In this document: positions 1-11,474 of the stretch, in pieces
Layout: each line of letters begins with the position of its first letter
Numbering within the stretch: the stretch's first letter is position 1
From: Tenrec ecaudatus
Taxonomy: Eukaryota > Chordata > Mammalia > Afrosoricida > Tenrecidae
Length of the DNA stretch: 64,000 nucleotides
Assembly (NCBI RefSeq): GCF_050624435.1
Contig: NC_134539.1
Span: 143,626,025 to 143,690,024, forward strand
Direction: 5' to 3'
Notes under the pieces: model-generated
Told to the model about the DNA's origin: nothing
The model's input: the letters and a program-made list of their open reading frames with translations, nothing else
Databases searched by the model: none
Program-made: the position numbers and the translations under genes

Positions 1-1290
1 TGTGCCCACTGCCTGAAAGACCCTTCCCTTCTCCTTTTTTAGAGAATTCCTACTTAGCTTTCACGACTCCATTCAAGCATCCATCCCAGAAGTTTCCCCT
101 CTTCTCGCCAGAGCAGGGGACTCATCCTGCGTTCTCCTCACCTCTCGTGTGCTTCCTGCTCTCTGTCAGTCACTCTCTTCAATCTTCGATGACACTTCAG
201 TCCTCCCTCAAGTGGGCTGCTGGCTCCTCGGTGGCAGGGGGCAGTGGCTGTAACTGGTAGACCAACAAAACCCCGAGTAGAGCGAAAGACTGGGCCGGTG
301 AAGGGATATAAGTCAGGAAAAACTTGAACAATCACTGACATGCGGTCAAGATGACCAATGGTTCCAGCAGGCCACTCCCTTATACTTCTACCCGGTAAGG
401 GTCAGTGACATTTGAGGGAGGGACCACAGAGACTGAAGAAGCCAAGCGGACTTTTCCCTGCCTTGGGGCAAGTACCAAGGGCGCAGTGGAAGTACAAAGG
501 GAAGCTCGGGAAGAATGAATGAAGCCTAGGCAGCCTTCATCCATTGTCAAGGCATTCCAAGGGGACCGCTTTTCAATCGCCTTGTTTGCTTTTGTTGCTG
601 CTGTTGGTGTTTTGTGTTCCCTCTGCCCTGCCACCCCGACCCCCATTATAAATGATCTTAAATAACCTACTGGAGATTACCCCACCCATCTGTCAAATGT
701 CTATTTGGGCGGGGAAAGGAAACATGACTAATATAATAAATACTGTCTTCAGATGATAACTTTGAGATTCGGCCGAGCGAGGGCAGCCCTCATCTCGCTC
801 AGACCCGAAACAAGGCGCCCTTTGCTGCTCACGGGTCTCAAGTCACGGTGGTAGTGGCCTGACCTCAAGGCCAAGTTCCAAGGTAAACCTTCCAAACTTA
901 GTCACCCTTTGACTCAAGATGTTAATGCTTTAGAAAGCCATGAGGAAACACAGCAGAGAAACTGTGCCCCGCAACTAGGGCTTGTTATTGTGATTAAAAG
1001 CCAGGGGAGCCGTTCCAACACCTAGCGACACCGGGTGCATTACCAGAATGAAACGCTTCCCGGTTCTGCGCCATCCTCATTAGACATTCTGTGCCAGAGC
1101 AGCAAAGAACTGAATGTTCAAATGCAACCTTAAATGGTCTGCACGAGCTGTTCATAGCCTCGACTGGTGAAGGCACACTGTGACTCAAGTCCAGGAGTCA
1201 CAACAAAATGACATGGAGCTGTGCTCCATGAAAGGGGGGCGGATATGAAGTCAAGAGAAAAATTTCAAACTTGGAAAAAAATTGCAGCTC
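1..1290. other. non-coding flank, no gene recognised
   Basis: No open frame has recognisable domains or splice context. A short stretch near 1010-1100 resembles the 3' part of the RTE-derived repeats seen elsewhere in the window, in the minus orientation. The rest looks like old, unclassified non-coding DNA. Confidence 0.5.
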
Positions 1291-2035
1291 ACATCATAAA
1301 CAAAGGATCAACCTCTCAGCTATACCCTTAAAAATCAAGAAGGCACACACCAGTCTGTGTGAGCGCGAGGTGTCAATGGGATCAGGCATCAAAGAACAAA
1401 AAATCATATAATTGTGAATGAGGGGGATGCAGATTGGGGACCCAAAGCCCATCTGTAGGCAACTGGGACATCCCTTTACAGAAGGGTCGCTGTGGGGAGG
1501 GGACGAGCCAGTCAGGGTGCAGGGTAGCAACAATGAAACATACAACTTCCCTCTAGTTCTTAAATGCTTCTCCCCACTATCATGATCCCAATTTTACCTT
1601 ACAAATCCAGCTAGACCAGAGGATGTACACAGGTACAGAGGAACCGGAAACACAGGGAATCCAGAACAGGTAATCCCTTCAGGACCAGTGGTGAGAGTGG
1701 CAAAACTGGAGCGTGGAGGGAGGGTGGGGTAGAAAGGGAGAACCGATTATAACCTCCCTGGAGGACGGACAACAGAAAAGTGGGTGAAGGGAGACATTGG
1801 ACAGTGTAAGATATGACAAAATAATTTATAAATTATCAAGGGTTCATGAGGGAGGGGGCGTGGGGAGGGAGGGGGAAATGAGGAGCTGATGTCAGGGGCT
1901 CAAGTAGAAAGCAAGTGTTTTGAGAATGATCAGGGCAACAAATGTACAAATGTGCTTGACATACAATGGATGCATGTGTGGATTGTGATAAGAGTTGTAT
2001 GAGCCCCCAATAAAATGATTTTTTTAATCAAGAAG
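1290..2035 (+). mobile_element. L1-type 3' region, 5'-truncated
   Basis: This is one of about 18 related copies in the window. It runs from the segment ending in 'catcaaagaac', through a G-rich polypurine tract (about 1847-1875), to the terminal block 'gcccccaataaaatga' followed by T/A-rich DNA. The G-rich tract and terminal AATAAA are usual for mammalian L1 3' UTRs. Two related copies with long target-site duplications inside an L1 at 41.5 and 44.2 kb support mobilisation by L1 machinery. Assignment to L1 is an inference; the family match within the window is seen directly. Confidence 0.8.
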
Positions 2036-2124
2036 GAAAAGACGAAAGGTATAATACAAAAACAAGGAAATAATATGAGCCAATGATTTTGCTGGGAAAA
2101 AAATCTCACAAAACAAATTTGCTT

Positions 2125-2335
2125 CACTGCCTCGGAATCAATTCTGACTCATAGCAACCCCGTAAGACAGGGTAGAATGTTCCCTGTGGGCTTTCAGAGA
2201 CTGTAACTCTTTACAGAAGTAGCAACTCAAAACTCACATCCACTGAGTAAATTCTGACTCATGGTGACCTGGTGACCTGGTGGTCAGGAGCTCACCACAT
2301 AACCCACCAAGTCACCAGGGCTCTTTGAGCCAATA
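2125..2335 (-). mobile_element. two AfroSINE fragments, antisense
   Basis: Two adjacent antisense AfroSINE pieces are present. The first (about 2125-2220) has the 'ggaatcaattctgactcatagcaacc' type tail region. The second (about 2222-2333) ends in 'accagggctctt', the reverse complement of the element's 5' end. They are tRNA-derived SINE pieces, not tRNA genes. Confidence 0.8.
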
Positions 2336-2425
2336 GCTATATAGGAAAAAGATACCCCAAAATTCTGGGAGACAAGCCAAAGGAGTTTCATGTTCTTTCT
2401 TTGTTGGGTGCTGTTGTGTAGCCAG

Positions 2426-2620
2426 GAGTCAAGGTGGCATAGTGGTGGCATGTGGCGCTGCTAATGGAAAGGTCAGCAGTTTGAAACCATGAGCCATTCC
2501 ATGGGACAGAGATGGGACATTCTTGTCCCTAAACAGCAGGGGCAGTTCTATCCTGTCCTATCGGTTCACTATGAGTCTGCATGGGCTCTGTGGTAGGGAG
2601 TTTGGGGTTTTGTTGTTGAG
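2426..2620 (+). mobile_element. AfroSINE, sense
   Basis: A sense copy shows the recognisable order: degraded 'ggagccctggtggcatagtgg' head, 'ggtcagcagttt' B-box-like region, 'ggggcagttctatcctgtcc', then 'cactatgagtctgc'. AfroSINE is a tRNA-derived SINE restricted to Afrotheria. Confidence 0.85.
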
Positions 2621-3190
2621 AAGCAGGCCCACCTCGGGGCTCTTGAGCTCACGAGCCCTGCAGCAGACTCCCTGAGTCAGAATCAACGTGGCTACCGTGG
2701 GTTTCATAGGCCTGTGTACCACTGCTTGACCAAAGTGTCTACTAGTGGACACCAAGAACTGGAGGAGGGGTGGTTTGATTGCTTAGCGGCCACTGAGCTT
2801 TTTGCTCAGGGTGATGGAAAAGTCTGGAAATGGAGGGAGGTGATGGTTCTACACATGGAGGGGGTCAGTCATGGCCCTGGATCGTACATGTAAGCAAGGT
2901 CGATGTGGTAAATCTTGTCTAGATAGCCTCCTCAATCACAACAGTAACTGAACCACATACGCTCCACTGCTTGAGTCATTTATCAAAGGATGGTCATGCT
3001 CCTTGTTTCTCATTTCCAAGGTATGAGTAAAAATATCAAAATGCTTTAAATGAAACAGAGAGGTGTGTGGAATGTTTTCTATTTTACCTTTTTAAAAACA
3101 GGAGGCTGTTTACGTGCAGCTGTTTCATCTCTTCCCTCCTCCTTAGGGGCTTCCTCGCTCGGGGGTAGGTGTGTCCTGTCGGCGATAACA
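2620..3190. other. unclassified non-coding DNA
   Basis: Nothing recognised. No frame has family features or good splice context, and no simple repeat of note is present. Confidence 0.5.
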
Positions 3191-3412
3191 TGCACAACAG
3201 AATGAAGCCCCGCCTGGCCCGGCATGAGCCTCACAAGGCTGGCTCTGTGTGAGCCCCCTGCGCCACGCCATCTCGTCCAGGGTCTGGTTCTTTCTCCCTG
3301 ATGCCCTACATCACTTAGTAATGAGAACGATGGCCTTCTCCCGGGATTGGCCCCTCCTGAGGACATGTCCAAAGCACAGAGGAAAATTAAACCCTTGCTT
3401 CTGAGAAGCATC
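3190..3412 (-). mobile_element. RTE-related 3' fragment, antisense
   Basis: The block contains the markers 'agaatgaagccccgcctgg', 'ccatctcgtc' and 'ctcctgaggacatgtcc'. These recur in the same order at 19.80, 21.50, 51.51 and 53.18 kb, each time next to or inside RTE-related DNA in the minus orientation. I read it as the 3' part of the afrotherian RTE or a SINE derived from it. Confidence 0.6.
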
Positions 3413-3413
3413 C

Positions 3414-3584
3414 GAGGAGCCCTGGTAGCATAGTGGTTATGCATCGGGCCCCTAACAGCCAGGTCCACTCCTTGGGAGAAAGATGGGATTTTCCACTCCT
3501 GTAAAGAGGTGCAGCCTCAGAAGCCCACAGGGGCGGTTCTATCTTGTCCTCTAGGGTGGCCGGGAGTCCGAATTGACTCCACTT
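3414..3584 (+). mobile_element. AfroSINE, sense
   Basis: A sense copy with a well-preserved head 'ggagccctggtagcatagtgg', a central 'ggagaaagatgggattttc' and the 'ggcggttctatcttgtcc' region, ending at 'ccgaattgactccac'. It abuts the RTE-related fragment on its left. Confidence 0.85.
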
Positions 3585-3960
3585 TTTCCAGATGTGTTCT
3601 TTCTACCCAAAACTTTTTTTTGCGTGAGATATTTTAAACGTTTCTCACGGCAGCATCGATTGCTCAACAATGAACCGACAGCCACTGGGCCAAGGTCGGA
3701 GCGGACCTTTCTCCCAGCCAGTGTGTGCTCCCTTCTCCAGGAGGACATGTGGGAAGGGGCTGCTGAGTGCTTCTGCCTTCACAACGCAAATTGGAGAACA
3801 AAAACCCAAATCACAGCGATGGAGTCATGGCTCAAAAAAGTTGAAAACCCTTCAGGAAGTGGTTTTTCTGAGCAGCCGGGGGAGGGGAGAGGGGGGAGGA
3901 GGAGCAGGCAGGAGCAAGACAGGCCTCTCATTTCCTTAGCCTGTGGCCCACAGTCTGATT
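3585..3960. other. unclassified non-coding DNA
   Basis: No gene or known repeat recognised. The overlapping open frames have low-complexity, purine-rich ends near 3880-3920 and no domain features. Confidence 0.45.
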
Positions 3961-3964
3961 AGCC

Positions 3965-4850
3965 TTCGAGAGGAGAGGCACAAACCTGAACAACTGTGGG
4001 GATCCTCACTGTGGATCTGACTGTGGACAGCCTTGAGAAGAATGGGAATCCCAGAGCACGTCATTGTGCTCGTGTGGAACGTGCACACGGATCCAGAGGC
4101 AGTTGTGCACACGGAACGAGGGAATACGACAAGGTTTAAAATCAGGAGGGGGGTGTGTGCAGGCTGTCTCCTCTCACCATGGATTACAACTCAGTGTAAA
4201 GAGGAGCCAAATCCTCCCAAGCGGACCAGTAGGTACCATCGTGAGACACAGAGAAAAGATGGAGGTGTCAAGGAGCTGTCTTCCTTGGATCCACAGTCAA
4301 TGCTCAAAGGCGCAACGGTCAGGAGGTCGAGACACGTTGCGCTGGGTCAACCTGCTGCACAAGATCTTCTTGCAGTGTTGAGAAGCAAGGAGGTGAGCTT
4401 GAGGACTAAGGAGTGCCTGACCCGAGCCAGGCATTTTCAATGGCCTCAATAGTTTCAATATTCATATGCATATTGAATAGGGAAGACCAAAGAAGAGCCG
4501 ATGCGTCTGAATTGAGGTGTTGGAGAAGAACACCTAAAGTCCCACGGACTGCCAAGAACAAAAAACATCTCCCTTGGAAGAAACATGACCAGAGTGCTCC
4601 TGGGAGGCAAGGACGGCAAGAAGACTTTGCCGCGCGTACTGTGGACGTGTTGCCAGGAGAGACCAGTCCCTGGAAGAAGGACTTCATGATTGGCAAAGGA
4701 GACGGACCAACCCCACGGCTGCAACAATGGGCTCAGCACAGGATCGATTGTGAGTATGGCGCAGGGCCGAGCAGTGTTTTGTTCTGTTGTGCACAGGGTC
4801 ACTGTGGGTCGGAGCCGACTCCGTGGCACCTAGCAACAATAAGCATCCTG
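3965..4850 (+). mobile_element. RTE-clade LINE fragment (RT and 3' end)
   Basis: Translation around 4040-4190 gives a degraded reverse transcriptase segment including GIPEHVIVL and a GVCAGCLLSP stretch, which corresponds to the GxxQGCxLSP motif B of RTE/BovB-type enzymes. The frame is then broken. The element closes near 4800-4845 with the tail 'gggtcggagccgactccgtg' and 'cctagcaacaa', the RTE/AfroSINE-type terminus. It is a dead copy; the 190-aa open frame over its 3' part is fortuitous. Confidence 0.85.
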
Positions 4851-5210
4851 AATTCACTGACCCAGAGTCACCCCAGTCGGAAAGCGTACGGGTCCAGATG
4901 TTCGAATCTGGAGCCTGCAGTCCTTGTCCCTTCTACACTGTTATTACCTGAAAGGCTTTGGGCCTCGGTTTCCTCCTCGAGATGAGAAGCCCCCTCTACC
5001 CAACTCGCAGGCTTGTTATGAAGATCCAATGAGAGTTAGCCTTCGGAAACGTGTTTAGTTATCAGGGCACAATAAAAATCTAAAATAACAACGATAAGAA
5101 CAGTTGTCCAATAAGCCCCGGCCCGCACCATCTGAATTCACCGACGGGGAATGGCATCGGCCTTGCTCGCCGTGAAATGTACAAAGAAGGCCTCTCCTCA
5201 GTCCTCGGTT

Positions 5211-6510
5211 CTTTTTTAAAAAATCATTTTATTGGGGCTCATACAACTCTTATCACAATCCATACATACATCAATTGTGTAAAACACATTTGTACATTCA
5301 TTGCCCTCATCATTCTCAAAACATTTGCTCTCCACCCAAGCCCCTGGCATCAGCTCCTCATTTTCCCTCTCCCTCCCTGCAAACCCCTCCATGAACCTTT
5401 GATAATTTATAAATTATTATTTTGTCATATCTTACATTGTCTGACGTCTCCCTTCACTCACTTTTCTGTTGTCTGTTCCCCAGGGAGGTGGTTATATGTA
5501 GATCCTTGTAATTGGTTCCCCCTCTTTACCCCACCTTCCCTCCACCCTCCAGGTATCACCACTCTCACCACTGGTCCTGAAAGGGTCATCTCTCCTGGAT
5601 TCCCTGTGTTTCCAGTTCCTATCTGTACCTGTGTACATCCCCTGGTCTAGCTAGATTTGTAAGGTAGAATTGGGATCATGATAGTGGGAGGGGGAGGAAT
5701 CACTTATGAACTAGAGGAAAGTTGTATGTTTCATTGTTGCTACACTGCACCCTGACTGGCTCAACTCCTCCCCGTGACCCTTCTGTAAGGGGATGTCCAG
5801 TTGCCTACAGATGGGCTTTGGGTCTCCACTCTGCACTCCCCCTCATTCACAATATGATTTTTTAGTTCTTTGATGCCTGAGACCTCAACCCTTTGACACC
5901 TCGTGATCGCATAGGCTGGTGTGCTTCTTCCATGGGGGCTTTGTTGCTTCTGAGCTAGATGGCCGCTTGTTTACCTTCAAACCTTTACGATCCCAGACAC
6001 TATATCTTTTAATAACGGGACTCCATCAGCTTTCTTCACCACATTTGCTTATGCACCCATTTGTCTTCAGTGAGCACACAATGATAAGATTTTTTGTTCT
6101 TTGATATCTGATAACTGATCCCTTCAGTGCTGCGTGATCACACAGGCTGGTGTACTTCTTCCATGTGGGCTTTGTTGCTTCTGAGCTAGATGGCCGCTTG
6201 TTTACCTTCAAGCCTTTAAGACCCCAGATGCTATATCTTTTGATAGCCGGGCTCCATCAGCTTTCTTCACCACATTTGCTTATGCACCCATTTGTCTTCA
6301 GTGATCTTATCGTGAGGTGAGCAAACAATTCTATGATTTTTTGTTCTTTGATGCCTGATAACTGATCCCTTCAGCACCTCGTGATCACACATGCTGGTGT
6401 GCTTCTTCCATGTGGGCTTTGTTGCTTCTGAGCTAGATGGCCGCTTGTTTACCTTCAAGCTTTTAAGACCCCAGATGCTATATCTTTTGATAGCTGGGCT
6501 CCCAGGCCTC
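5211..6510 (-). mobile_element. L1-type 3' region, antisense, with internal tandem repeat
   Basis: The left edge is the reverse complement of the AATAAAATGA terminus ('aaatcattttattggggctc'). It proceeds through the pyrimidine-rich tract and the 'tgctacactgcaccctgac' block into a module that begins 'gttcttt'. That module starts at 5865, 6096 and 6343, giving three tandem copies with spacings of 231 and 247 bp. The element breaks off after the third copy near 6505. Open frames reading CFFHGGFVASELDGRLFTF and its repeats are fortuitous. Confidence 0.85.
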
Positions 6511-6710
6511 AGTTCTAAGGTGCATCTTGGCTGTACTTCCTCTAAGACGAAGTTGCTCCTTTTTCTGGTTGCCCACAGATTTACTATTCTTTGTCAACAC
6601 CCAAGGCACCGATCCTTCTGTCTTCCTCATTCACTGTCCCTCTTTCCATGCATAGGATCCCGCCCACCTGAGTCTTCAAAGTGATGTCTCTGCTTTGTAT
6701 CACTTTAAAG

Positions 6711-6893
6711 CAGCTGTTCTCAACCTGTGGGTTGGGACCCCATGGGGGGGTGGCCTAACGACCCTTTCACAGGAGTCGCCCGATTCGTAACAGTATCAAA
6801 ATGACAGTGATGAAGTAGCAACGAAAATAATGTTATGGTCGGAGGGGTCACCACCACCTGAGGTGGAGGCGTGAGGAAGGTGGGGAACCACCA
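6711..6893 (+). mobile_element. SPIN-type hAT MITE
   Basis: It begins 'cagctgttctcaacctgtgg' and ends near 'ggggaaccacca'. It has the internal 'atgacagtgatgaagtagca' and 'aataatgttatggtcgg' segments of non-autonomous SPIN elements. Flanking 8-mers are ctttaaag (left) and aatcaaag (right), matching at 5 of 8 positions, so the duplication is decayed. SPIN is a horizontally transferred hAT family known in tenrec. Confidence 0.85.
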
Positions 6894-7530
6894 AATCAAA
6901 GCAATCTTTCGCAGCACATCTGCCCGATGCAAGCGGACGTTTGATTCCTTCCAGCGGCTTCCCTGAGTGTGGCCTGTGGATCCACGTGACACAAAATCCT
7001 CACCAGCGGCAGCCTTTTCTCCCTTGGTCAGGATGCTGCTGACTGGCCCAGCTGGGAGGGACTTAGTTTTCAGGTTGAGGTGTTACCCATATGGAAGGCC
7101 GCAGTCTTTGATCTTCATCCGAAAGGGCTTTAAGTCAGCTCACAGAGGGGAAGCAGGACACTGACCAGGACTCCACACCGCAGGGAGTGCTGGCAACACT
7201 CCTCTCTGGGCGAGGTCCAGGAGCAGCTGGTCCAGGGCGTCCTCTCAGGAGGCTCCCTGTAGATGAAGCAGTAAAGATGCGCGCGGGCCAACGGGATGGC
7301 GATGGCGTTTCTCGTGCGTACCATGCACCGTGCTGGGGCCCGCGGGAGGAGGGGCACATGAGACCTGGGCCCCAAACCATTCCACGTGGAGTCCCAAGTG
7401 CGAAGATAACCAACTGCGAGGCTGTCCCTGGTGATGGAGTGCCAGTGCCCCCGAAAAAGGTGTCAAACGCCCCACGTTCCCATCAGGGCGGCATCTTCTT
7501 CAATCTTTTTGTATTGTTTCTTGTTCTTTA
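6894..7530. other. unclassified non-coding DNA
   Basis: Several overlapping frames on both strands are open through a GC-rich stretch (about 7180-7400), but none shows a domain, signal peptide or splice context. I see no gene. Confidence 0.45.
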
Positions 7531-8060
7531 ACTGGGTTGAAATACAACACTATAAAATTTGGCGTTTTCACCATTTTCCAGTACACAACCGGGTGACATG
7601 AATCACACAGATCTCATACAGCCATCACAGTGGGGTTCCAAACATTTCCATCTCTCCAAACAGAAATTCTGTGCCCATTAACAATCACTTTCCACTTCTC
7701 CCCACCCCCACCTCGCCAGGCCCCACCCCCAACCACTAACCTACTTTCCGTCTCCGTCTATTCTAGATACTTCCAGTGAGTGGGGCCGCTCAAGACGTGT
7801 CCTCTGTGTCGGGCTTCTTTCACACGGCAGCACCCTCTCGAAGTTCACCCGTGCTGAAACCTGGGGCAGAATACCAGGCCTCTCTGTGGTGGACAGTACA
7901 CTGCATTACACACACTTTCCACACTTTGCTGACCCGCCCGTCTCTGGATGGACGCGGGGGTTGTTCCCACCTTGTGGCTACAGTGAATAATGCTGTGACG
8001 AGCACTAGTGTCGTCTTGGGGTCTTTTGTTGCGTACGTTTCCTGCGCATCCGAGGAGGGG
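7530..8060 (-). mobile_element. old L1 (L1M-like) 3' remnant, antisense
   Basis: The sequence carries the antisense L1 3'-ORF2/UTR landmarks: 'acaacactataaaatttggc', the pattern around 'ggttgttcccaccttgtgg', and 'ctacagtgaataatgctgtg'. It is highly diverged, so it is an ancient pan-mammalian insertion. Confidence 0.7.
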
Positions 8061-8685
8061 GATGATCCTCAATGGACAGGAGGGAAAGAAGACTCTCAGA
8101 GAGGTGAGTTCACCCGCCCAGGAGCCCACCGCAAGTTCAAGTCGATGGTCAGTACTGGAATGCTGGCATCTCAGTTCCCCGCCCAGAACTTCTAGGAAAA
8201 GAACAAAAACATTTCAGGACTTCTTGAAATGCCATACAATAGGAGGAAAAATAATAATTGGCCCAGAACAAAGAAGTCAAAGTCTTAAAAAAATAGACAT
8301 TTACAGAACATGAAATATGTGTTCACCAGGGTTACTCTAGGACAGAGCCCTTCCCTTGGCTCTGCACAACTGTCTTGATATTTCCTGTTTCTTGGCAGTT
8401 TTATGGCTTGATTAAACAACATGAAGATAAAGATTAAAAACATTAAAAAGTTAAAAACTAGGGGGAAAAAAGCAGCCAACATGGGGGGGGGCTATTGGCG
8501 AGACAGAAATGTGACCCATGTGCTGTAGGGTGGAGCATTCCTGACACTGAAAAGGTGACATCCCATGTAGATCTCGGAGGGCTCCTCAGAAATGCCTGCC
8601 ATCCACTCTGAGGGATTTAAACTCGGAGTCCTGCCCAGAGAATCACACAGGCACCTGGACAGGCCTGCCCATAGCAGCTCTCTGT
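8061..8685. other. unclassified non-coding DNA
   Basis: Nothing recognised apart from an A/T-rich stretch at about 8400-8470 and a G run at 8484-8491. Confidence 0.4.
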
Positions 8686-8830
8686 CATGGCGAAGGCCTG
8701 GGCCCAGCTCAGACGTCTGCCACAGAGGGACGGGGTAAGCGAGCGGCGGTCCATCCCTGCCATGGAATCCTACTCAGCAATGGAAAATGAACAGACTCTG
8801 GACGTGAGCAACACCCCCAGGCAGGCACTG
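8685..8830 (+). mobile_element. old L1 3' fragment, sense
   Basis: The stretch 'catggaatcctactcagcaatggaaaatgaa' (about 8760-8790) corresponds to the conserved L1 end region usually reading 'tggaatattattcagc'. It is short and diverged. Confidence 0.55.
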
Positions 8831-9850
8831 CCTGGCCGGAGAGCAGCCTTTACTGTCCCTGGGATCCCCACTCACCACTGACCCAGGGTCAGGACCAGAC
8901 TCTGCCCCCAGCTGAGCCACTCCAGCTGAGCCAGTGTTCTCCAGGCTCCAGCTGACACCACCTGAGGCTCTGGTGAGCTCCAGGTGTTTGATACAAGCAC
9001 AGGTGTAAGCCTCCCCTCCCCTGCCCTGCAGTCTTCTCCTCCATCTCCCATCCCCCTCCTAGGCCCATGCTGCCAAAAGGTCTCTCTTTCTCTTTTGGTC
9101 TCCACGGTGGAGGTGGAGAAGAGGACTCTGCCCAGCCTCTGCCCAAGACTGCTCGCCCAACCGGACTTGAACTTGGTGTTTCCTGGCGCCTAATAGGATT
9201 CTACCTGCCGCTGCCTGGAAGTCCATTTTTAAAGCGGGCTGGCCTGGACTGGACGTCAGAAGGAAGGGGGAGGGAAGCAGGGCCAGGCTCAGCCTGGGGG
9301 CTGCATTGTTCTCCAGGCATTGTTCTCCAGGCACCACTTGCCCCAAGGCCCCCACTGGCCCCCGCGGGAATCAAATGAGATTGTTTGTTCCAAGACCAGG
9401 CTCTTCAGGTGCGCTAGGCGGGGACAACGTAGGTGACTGTGGTCTTTCTGCCACAGGAAAGAGGAAGGAACTTCTGCTCCGTGCAGGCCCGCATCAACAA
9501 TGAGCTCCGGAGCCAGCCAGCGCTGGGCAAAGAGGAAAAGAGCACAGTTTCCATGGCGATAAATCACCAGGAGAGTCGGCAATAGATCCTTTCCTTCCCC
9601 AGGACCATCCCCCACCCCCCCCCAGTGTCACATAGGCTGATTAACTGCCTGCTGCCTCTGCAGGCAGAGCCCCTGGGGCACAGGGAGAGGAAGGAGGAGG
9701 CCACAGCCAGATGGAGGACAAACTGAACCATCCCTGCTGATGAGCCAAGAAGTAAAGGGCTGAGACTCTCTTAGCTGCACGACAGCAGCGCAGGTGCCTC
9801 AAGGGATGGGGTGGGGGGGGAAGTCTGGGAGCAGGGGTCCACCCTCCAAT
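8831..9850. other. unclassified GC-rich non-coding DNA
   Basis: The base composition is higher in GC and many frames stay open on both strands, as expected by chance. There is no consistent exon structure. A C-rich run lies at about 9610-9625. Confidence 0.4.
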
Positions 9851-9859
9851 GCATGCCAC

Positions 9860-10350
9860 CAACACGGTCCCATGAACACATGCATAGGAAATGGGGATCC
9901 GAGCAGAAACAGACCCGTGTGATGTTGAATCAGACCGTCGTCTGCTTGACCATGGCGAGCACACCACCATCCAGAGGAGCCGTGTGGCCAATGCTGCCAA
10001 AAAGAATCTTGATTGACACGGCGATCCGAGGTAGGATGTTGTCTGCGGTGGGCTGATATTGATCCATCTTCGAGGACATCTCGCCAACACACAACTATTC
10101 TCCAAAGTACGCACCAACCGCAAAGCTAGGCCCCGTCGTCAGGAGAGACGTGTCCCTGGAGAAGGACGTCATGTTTGGTAAAGTGGAGGGGCAGCAGACA
10201 GGAAGGCCCTCAGGAGATGGACGGACGCGGTGGCTGCAACAAGGGGCTCAGGAGGAACAATTGAGAGGATGGTGCCGGGCCGGCAGGGCCTCATTCTGTT
10301 GTACACAGGTTCCGATGGGTCGGAACCGACGTGATGGCACCTAACAACAG
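9860..10350 (+). mobile_element. RTE 3' fragment, sense
   Basis: From about 10100 the sequence parallels the RTE fragment at 4.6-4.85 kb ('gagacgtgtccctggagaag', 'gtggctgcaacaagggg'). It ends in 'gggtcggaaccgacgtgatg' and 'cctaacaacag', the typical terminus. The 5' limit is uncertain. Confidence 0.75.
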
Positions 10351-10409
10351 TCCAAGGGGGGTTCTGATGTGTCCCTCAAAAAGGGCTAGCATGTGCCCCT
10401 GATGCCCTT

Positions 10410-10575
10410 CATGGAAGAGCTCTTGTTATGTGCTGGGCTGCTAACCTCAAGTCAGCGGTTTGAAACCACCTGCTGCTCTGGGGGAGAAGGAAGAGGCTTT
10501 CTACTCCTGTAAAGAGTCTTGGACTCCACACGGCCGCTCTGCTCTAGCCTGTGGGGCAGCTAGGAATTGGAGTGC
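10410..10575 (+). mobile_element. AfroSINE, sense
   Basis: Recognised by 'gggctgctaacctcaagtc', 'ggtttgaaaccacc' and 'ctttctactcctgtaaagag'. The head is degraded and the tail is short. Confidence 0.75.
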
Positions 10576-10639
10576 GGGTGGAGTTTTGTGCTCTTGGAGA
10601 CACTGAGTTGTATAAAGCTGCGGTATTGCGGCAGCGGCG

Positions 10640-10840
10640 GTGATATGCCCTCAACCCAACTGGGACTCTTAGCGACCCCGCAGGGGAGAGTAGAACTGCC
10701 CCCAGAGGATGCCCAAGGCGGTAATCTTTCTGGAAACAGATCACCACCTCTCTCTCTCTCTCTCTTTCTCCCTCTCTGAGAAGCAGCTGGTGGCTTTGAA
10801 CCCTTGACCGTTAAATTAACAGCAGAGTGCTTCACCAGGC
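10640..10840 (-). mobile_element. AfroSINE-like repeat, antisense, with TC microsatellite
   Basis: An antisense copy with 'cgaccccgcaggggagagtagaactgcccc' at its left and 'ggctttgaacccttgacc' at its right. A (CT)n tract (about 10748-10778) has expanded inside it. Confidence 0.65.
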
Positions 10841-11470
10841 ATCAGTCGCCCGTTAAGAACTGCAGAAGAAACACGCCCGGTGAGGGTGAGCCGTAGACAG
10901 AGACACCTTGCCAAGCCCGCCAGGAACTACACAACCCCCTGAGTCGTGGGCCGTCCTCAGAGCCTCCTTCCACTGCCCAACACAGGCTCTTGTTTTCTAA
11001 AGAAAGATTCAGTCAAGCAAACCTCTGAAAGGTCCTTTGTTCGCTCTTGCTGAAGGTCCTTTGTTCTGCTCTTGCTGGTTCCTCATCACTGGACCTTGTT
11101 CTTTGGGCTCTGACCTGTGCGTATGCTGTTCCCTGTGTTTGGAATACCCTTCCCTGCTTCTCTGGCCATCTCACTCCCCAGGCAAGATCACTGAGCCCTT
11201 CCTCCCAGGGGCTCTGATGCCTGAGTCAAACACATCACAGCCACGCGGAGGCGTGGGTGGGGGAACGGCTCTGCTCACCCCCCACCGGCTGTGTGAGTGT
11301 GGAGAACTTACTTCACCGCTCGGAGCACCCGTTTCAGAGCGAAGGCAAGACACGACGCACTGTAAACCAAAGCCAAACCCACAGCCCTCAAGCCAATTTG
11401 AACTCACAGCCACCCTAATGCGGGGTTTCTGCGAAGAAAATCCTTATGGGAGCAGATAGTCCCACCTTTC
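10841..11470. other. unclassified non-coding DNA
   Basis: Contains a short imperfect duplication of 'aaggtcctttgttc' near 11030-11065. A fragment near 11360-11420 has an AfroSINE-like tail ('ccaatttgaactcacagccacc'). No gene seen. Confidence 0.4.
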
Positions 11471-11474
11471 TCCC

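Noticed and set aside
4413-4985. 190-codon open frame on the + strand
   Set aside because: It covers the 3' end of a dead RTE and flanking DNA, and does not match the RTE reading frame.
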